A stretch of 64,000 nt of DNA from assembly GCA_013368795.1 (NCBI GenBank), contig JABFXX010000184.1, positions 1-64,000 on the forward strand, in the 5' to 3' direction. Position numbers and translations under genes: made by a program. The stretch comes from Kofleriaceae bacterium (GTDB lineage Bacteria; Myxococcota_A; Polyangia; Haliangiales; Haliangiaceae). Under the pieces are notes generated by a model. That model saw only the letters and a list, made by a program, of their open reading frames with translations, searched no databases and had not been told where the DNA came from. Shown here one piece after another: positions 61,554 to 64,000 of this stretch (positions within the stretch are counted from its first letter, which is position 1; each line of letters opens with the position of its first letter).

Positions 61554-62672
61554 ATGCCGAACGTTCAAGGTCTGCTCGAGAAGGCATTTCGTCGCTCTGC
61601 CATGTGGGCCTACGCGCTCAACCAATCGCGCGCAAAGGTCGTGATGGATCCGATCTATCTCGCCGTCGCGAAGCGACTACTGCGCGGCACGAGCGGACCG
61701 AGCGCGAAGCTGCTCGCCGAACGGTTTCCGCAGAACCTGTACTTCCCGTATCGCGCGCAGTCGCGAAAGCTCGCGTACTTCATCGAAGACTGGGACTGGA
61801 GCGAAGCGCGTCCCGAGCTGCTCACGTCGCGTCAGCGCCAGATGATGCACACCGTGGCGCTCGGCGAGACCAGCGGCTCCGCAGTCTCCGACGGTTTTCT
61901 CCGCGCATTCCGGACCAACCCCGAGCTCGCCGCGTTCTTTGGCACCTGGTTCACCGAGGAGCTCAATCACTTCATCGGCTACCACATGTACTTGCGGCAG
62001 ATGGGCGAGCCGTGGCCGGCGGCGCGTGGTCTCGCGGTCGCCGAGACCGAGGTGCTGCCGTATGCCGACAATCCGATGGAAGTCGCGGCGTGCAACATGT
62101 ACCAGGAGCTGCTCGGCTTCCTGATCTATCGCTCGTTCTCGAAGCAGGTGAAGGATCCGTTCCTCGCGCGCATGCTCGACCAGTTCGCGAAGGACGAGTG
62201 CCGGCACTTCCGCTTCTATCAGGATGTCGTCGCGCGGCACCTGCAGGAGAATCCGGCGTTCCGGCCCGTCATCCTCAAGGTCTTCCTCAAGGCAACGTCG
62301 CCGTACAACCAGATCTCCGGCGGTCCGGCGAACGTGCTCGATCACCTGACGATGGGTGCGTTCTATTTCCGCAAGCGCGAGTTCGAGTACTTCCTGCGCG
62401 AGATCGAGTATCTGCTCGGCACGAACCTGCGCTCGTTCTGGGACTGGTACTTCGAAGGCGTCGTCGAGGCATGCACGTTCTGTTCGCGTCAGCCGCATCG
62501 CTGCGACTGCGAACACTTCGAGGACGGCAAGCCCGCGCCGGTCAAGAACCCGTCGTGGTGGAAGCAGGTGACGACGGCGAAGACGTACGACAAGCGCATC
62601 GACATCGACGAGTGGGCGAAGGCACTGATCGCGATGCAAGGCGGCCGGCGCGACACCAACGCGCGCGCGTAG
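61554..62672 (+). CDS. Acyl-ACP desaturase-like ferritin-fold di-iron protein
   Basis: A 372-residue protein of the fatty-acid desaturase type 2 / ferritin-like class. Di-iron ligands appear in FTEELNHFIGYH (ExxH), YQELLGF and AKDECRHFRFYQ (ExxH), separated as in stearoyl-ACP desaturases. A C-terminal cluster CTFCSRQPHRCDC adds four cysteines (CxxCx5CxC) not found in plant desaturases; it may bind an iron-sulfur or zinc site or accept electrons. Soluble. ATG 61554. Abuts the convergent lipoprotein gene with no gap. Confidence 0.78.
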   Translation: MPNVQGLLEKAFRRSAMWAYALNQSRAKVVMDPIYLAVAKRLLRGTSGPSAKLLAERFPQNLYFPYRAQSRKLAYFIEDWDWSEARPELLTSRQRQMMHTVALGETSGSAVSDGFLRAFRTNPELAAFFGTWFTEELNHFIGYHMYLRQMGEPWPAARGLAVAETEVLPYADNPMEVAACNMYQELLGFLIYRSFSKQVKDPFLARMLDQFAKDECRHFRFYQDVVARHLQENPAFRPVILKVFLKATSPYNQISGGPANVLDHLTMGAFYFRKREFEYFLREIEYLLGTNLRSFWDWYFEGVVEACTFCSRQPHRCDCEHFEDGKPAPVKNPSWWKQVTTAKTYDKRIDIDEWAKALIAMQGGRRDTNARA

Positions 62673-63836
62673 TCAGGGCGCGTCGCAGCGGAACCCGACG
62701 TAGAAGGTATCGTCGTTGTTCACATCGCCGTCGGGGCTGAGACCGAACATCTGCACGGTCGCCGCGCCCAGGGTCATCGCGGTGCAGGTGTCGTCCGCGC
62801 CGATCCCGTTGGCGCAGGAGGCGATCGACACCTTGCCCCACTTGGCCGGCGCGGTCGTGCAGGCGTCGCAGCTGTCTCGCCAGCCGAAGAACAGCGAGCA
62901 GTGATTCGCGAGGTAGTCGGCGAAGATCTGGCTCGGATCGCCGCACTTGATCGTGCCGTCGACGTCGGTGCCGATCACGAATTTGCCGTCGGGGCACTGC
63001 CCCGTGGTGGAGTCGCCCGAGGATGGGGTGGTGTCGCAGGAGAGGCCGATATGGAACTTGTCGTTGCCGTCGACGTCGCCGCCGGTGTTGAGGCCGAAGA
63101 GCTTCACGGTCTCGCCGGCGAGGGTCGCCGTGGTGCAAGTGTCGTTGGCGCCGGCGCCGTTGACGCACTCGACATCGTTCGCGTGGCCCCACTTCGTCGG
63201 CGGCGACGTGCAGCCATCGCAGCTGTCGTTCCAGCCGAGGTACACCGCGCAGCGCGAGCGCACGTAGTTGACCGCAGCCTCGGAGATCGGCGCGCACCAC
63301 CACGCGTTGTTCCGGCGGCCGGTGATCGCCCAGCCGGGCGCGCATGGCGCGGGCGCGAGCGGTCGCGCCGCGGTGATGCAGTGGAGGCCGGCGTAGAGCT
63401 TGTCGTCGTCGTTGACGTCGCCATCGAGATCGAGCGTCGCGAGCTGGACCGGCGTGGCAGGATCGTCGAGCGTCGCCGAGACGCAGGTGTTGCCCGCGCC
63501 GGTGCCCGGCGTGCAGCCGAGCGGATCGCTCTTGCTCCACTTGGTCGGCGCATCGCTGCAGCCGCCGCAGCTGTCGCGCTGCCCGAGGTACACCGAGCAA
63601 CGCGAGCGCACCGCGACCGCCGTCGCCTCGTCGAACGTGGTGCACGTCATGTCGCCCGACGCCGAGATGCTCGTCGCGTAGCTGCCCGGGGCGCACGAGC
63701 CCGCGGTGGCGGCATCGATCGAGGGCACGGTGGGCGCGTCGACGGTCCCCACCGTCGCGTCCACGCCGCCATTTCCCGACGACGAACAGGCCACACAACC
63801 CAGGACGAACGCCGCCGCGATCGAGATCCGCTCCAT
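62673..63836 (-). CDS. Triplicated Cys-rich hypothetical lipoprotein
   Basis: A 387-residue lipoprotein (lipobox CVAC, with GCVACSSS) with an acidic linker. Three homologous modules of about 115 residues each contain SRCSVYLGQRDSCGGCSDAPTKWSK (variants CAVYLGWNDSCDGCTSPPTKWG and CSLFFGWRDSCDACTTAPAKWG), then GxGAxxTCxxATL and a final LDLDGDVNDDDKLYAGLHC / NTGGDVDGNDKFHIGLSC / SPDGDVNNDDTFYVGFRC. The aspartates fit calcium binding; paired Cys fit disulfides. ATG 63836. Confidence 0.78.
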   Translation of the reverse strand: MERISIAAAFVLGCVACSSSGNGGVDATVGTVDAPTVPSIDAATAGSCAPGSYATSISASGDMTCTTFDEATAVAVRSRCSVYLGQRDSCGGCSDAPTKWSKSDPLGCTPGTGAGNTCVSATLDDPATPVQLATLDLDGDVNDDDKLYAGLHCITAARPLAPAPCAPGWAITGRRNNAWWCAPISEAAVNYVRSRCAVYLGWNDSCDGCTSPPTKWGHANDVECVNGAGANDTCTTATLAGETVKLFGLNTGGDVDGNDKFHIGLSCDTTPSSGDSTTGQCPDGKFVIGTDVDGTIKCGDPSQIFADYLANHCSLFFGWRDSCDACTTAPAKWGKVSIASCANGIGADDTCTAMTLGAATVQMFGLSPDGDVNNDDTFYVGFRCDAP

Positions 63837-63899
63837 GCGGCGGACGTTAATGCAGTTGCGGAAAAGTGGCCAGACCAATTCGACGCCGGTTGGCCGACC

Positions 63900-64000
63900 T
63901 CACTTCAGGCAGACCGTACAGTACGGATCCGGGCTGCGGTGATCGTAGAGCACGTTGCCCGTGAACGCGTCGAACGTTCGCACCCAGCCGATGTGGGGAT
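63900..64000 (-). CDS. Partial hypothetical protein (C-terminal end only)
   Basis: The minus strand is open from the window edge to a TGA at 63900-63902. The visible C-terminus ends in FDAFTGNVLYDHRSPDPYCTVCLK, with a CxxC pair. No family can be identified from 32 residues. The start lies outside the window. Confidence 0.45.
   Translation of the reverse strand, partial: PHIGWVRTFDAFTGNVLYDHRSPDPYCTVCLK

Noticed and set aside
1-64000. tRNA, rRNA, insertion sequence or prophage
   Set aside because: No cloverleaf-like or rRNA-like segment, transposase, terminal inverted repeats or phage structural gene could be seen by eye.

Overview
The window is a gene-dense stretch of very GC-rich DNA from a Gram-negative bacterium, most likely a Myxococcota/deltaproteobacterial relative (for example the Kofleriaceae side). 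The grounds are protein types, not a marker gene: a Ser/Thr kinase fused to a STAND NTPase and a sulfatase-modifying-factor domain, an AgmX/PglI-type C-terminal domain, a MYXO-CTERM-like tail on a secreted protein, many Asp/Ser-rich lipoproteins, hybrid histidine kinase and sigma-54 activator. No rRNA, tRNA, CRISPR, insertion sequence or prophage is visible. No gene-free stretch exceeds about 300 bases.

Layout. 0-8.3 kb: a partial gene, a DapB-like reductase, an alpha/beta hydrolase, then a tight co-directional run of an APH-fold kinase, an APS-kinase-like protein, a DUF2238 membrane protein and a PaoABC-type molybdenum aldehyde oxidoreductase. 8.3-21 kb: SIMPL protein, a nucleotide-exchange-like transporter, small envelope proteins, a copper monooxygenase-like lipoprotein, acyl-CoA dehydrogenase divergent from a MarR regulator with a perfect palindrome between them, a secreted hydrolase, a GAF hybrid kinase, peptide deformylase, a PilZ protein coupled to a MazF toxin, and an astacin-like peptidase. 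21.2-30.1 kb: the most unusual block, comprising the kinase-STAND-FGE receptor, a sigma-54 activator followed by a good sigma-54 promoter and two genes (an unknown protein and a small protein with a His...Cys pattern like DUF4347/CHAT clan-CD peptidases), and a divergent pair (3-TM protein plus a 611-residue exported protein). 30.1-34.3 kb: DoxX, an ECF41-type sigma factor, an NADPH quinone oxidoreductase-like protein, a CAP-domain protein and a YCII protein. 34.3-57.4 kb: mainly envelope and secreted proteins, many of them lipoproteins, including a SusC/SusD pair, an M14 carboxypeptidase, a delta-60 repeat protein and several internally duplicated proteins of unknown function. 57.4-64 kb: a 14-TM MFS exporter, a 40-residue metallothionein-like peptide with its terminator, a nucleoside deaminase, an EamA-like transporter with a strange tail, a DedA-like protein, an acyl-ACP-desaturase-like protein and a triplicated lipoprotein.

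Two patterns cut across the window. All 16 convergent gene junctions have a gap of at most 13 bp or overlap, and six of them share a 4-bp CTAG/TTAA/TTAG stop-codon overlap. Fourteen predicted lipoproteins occur in 64 kb. Functional assignments come from motifs read by eye; no database search was run.
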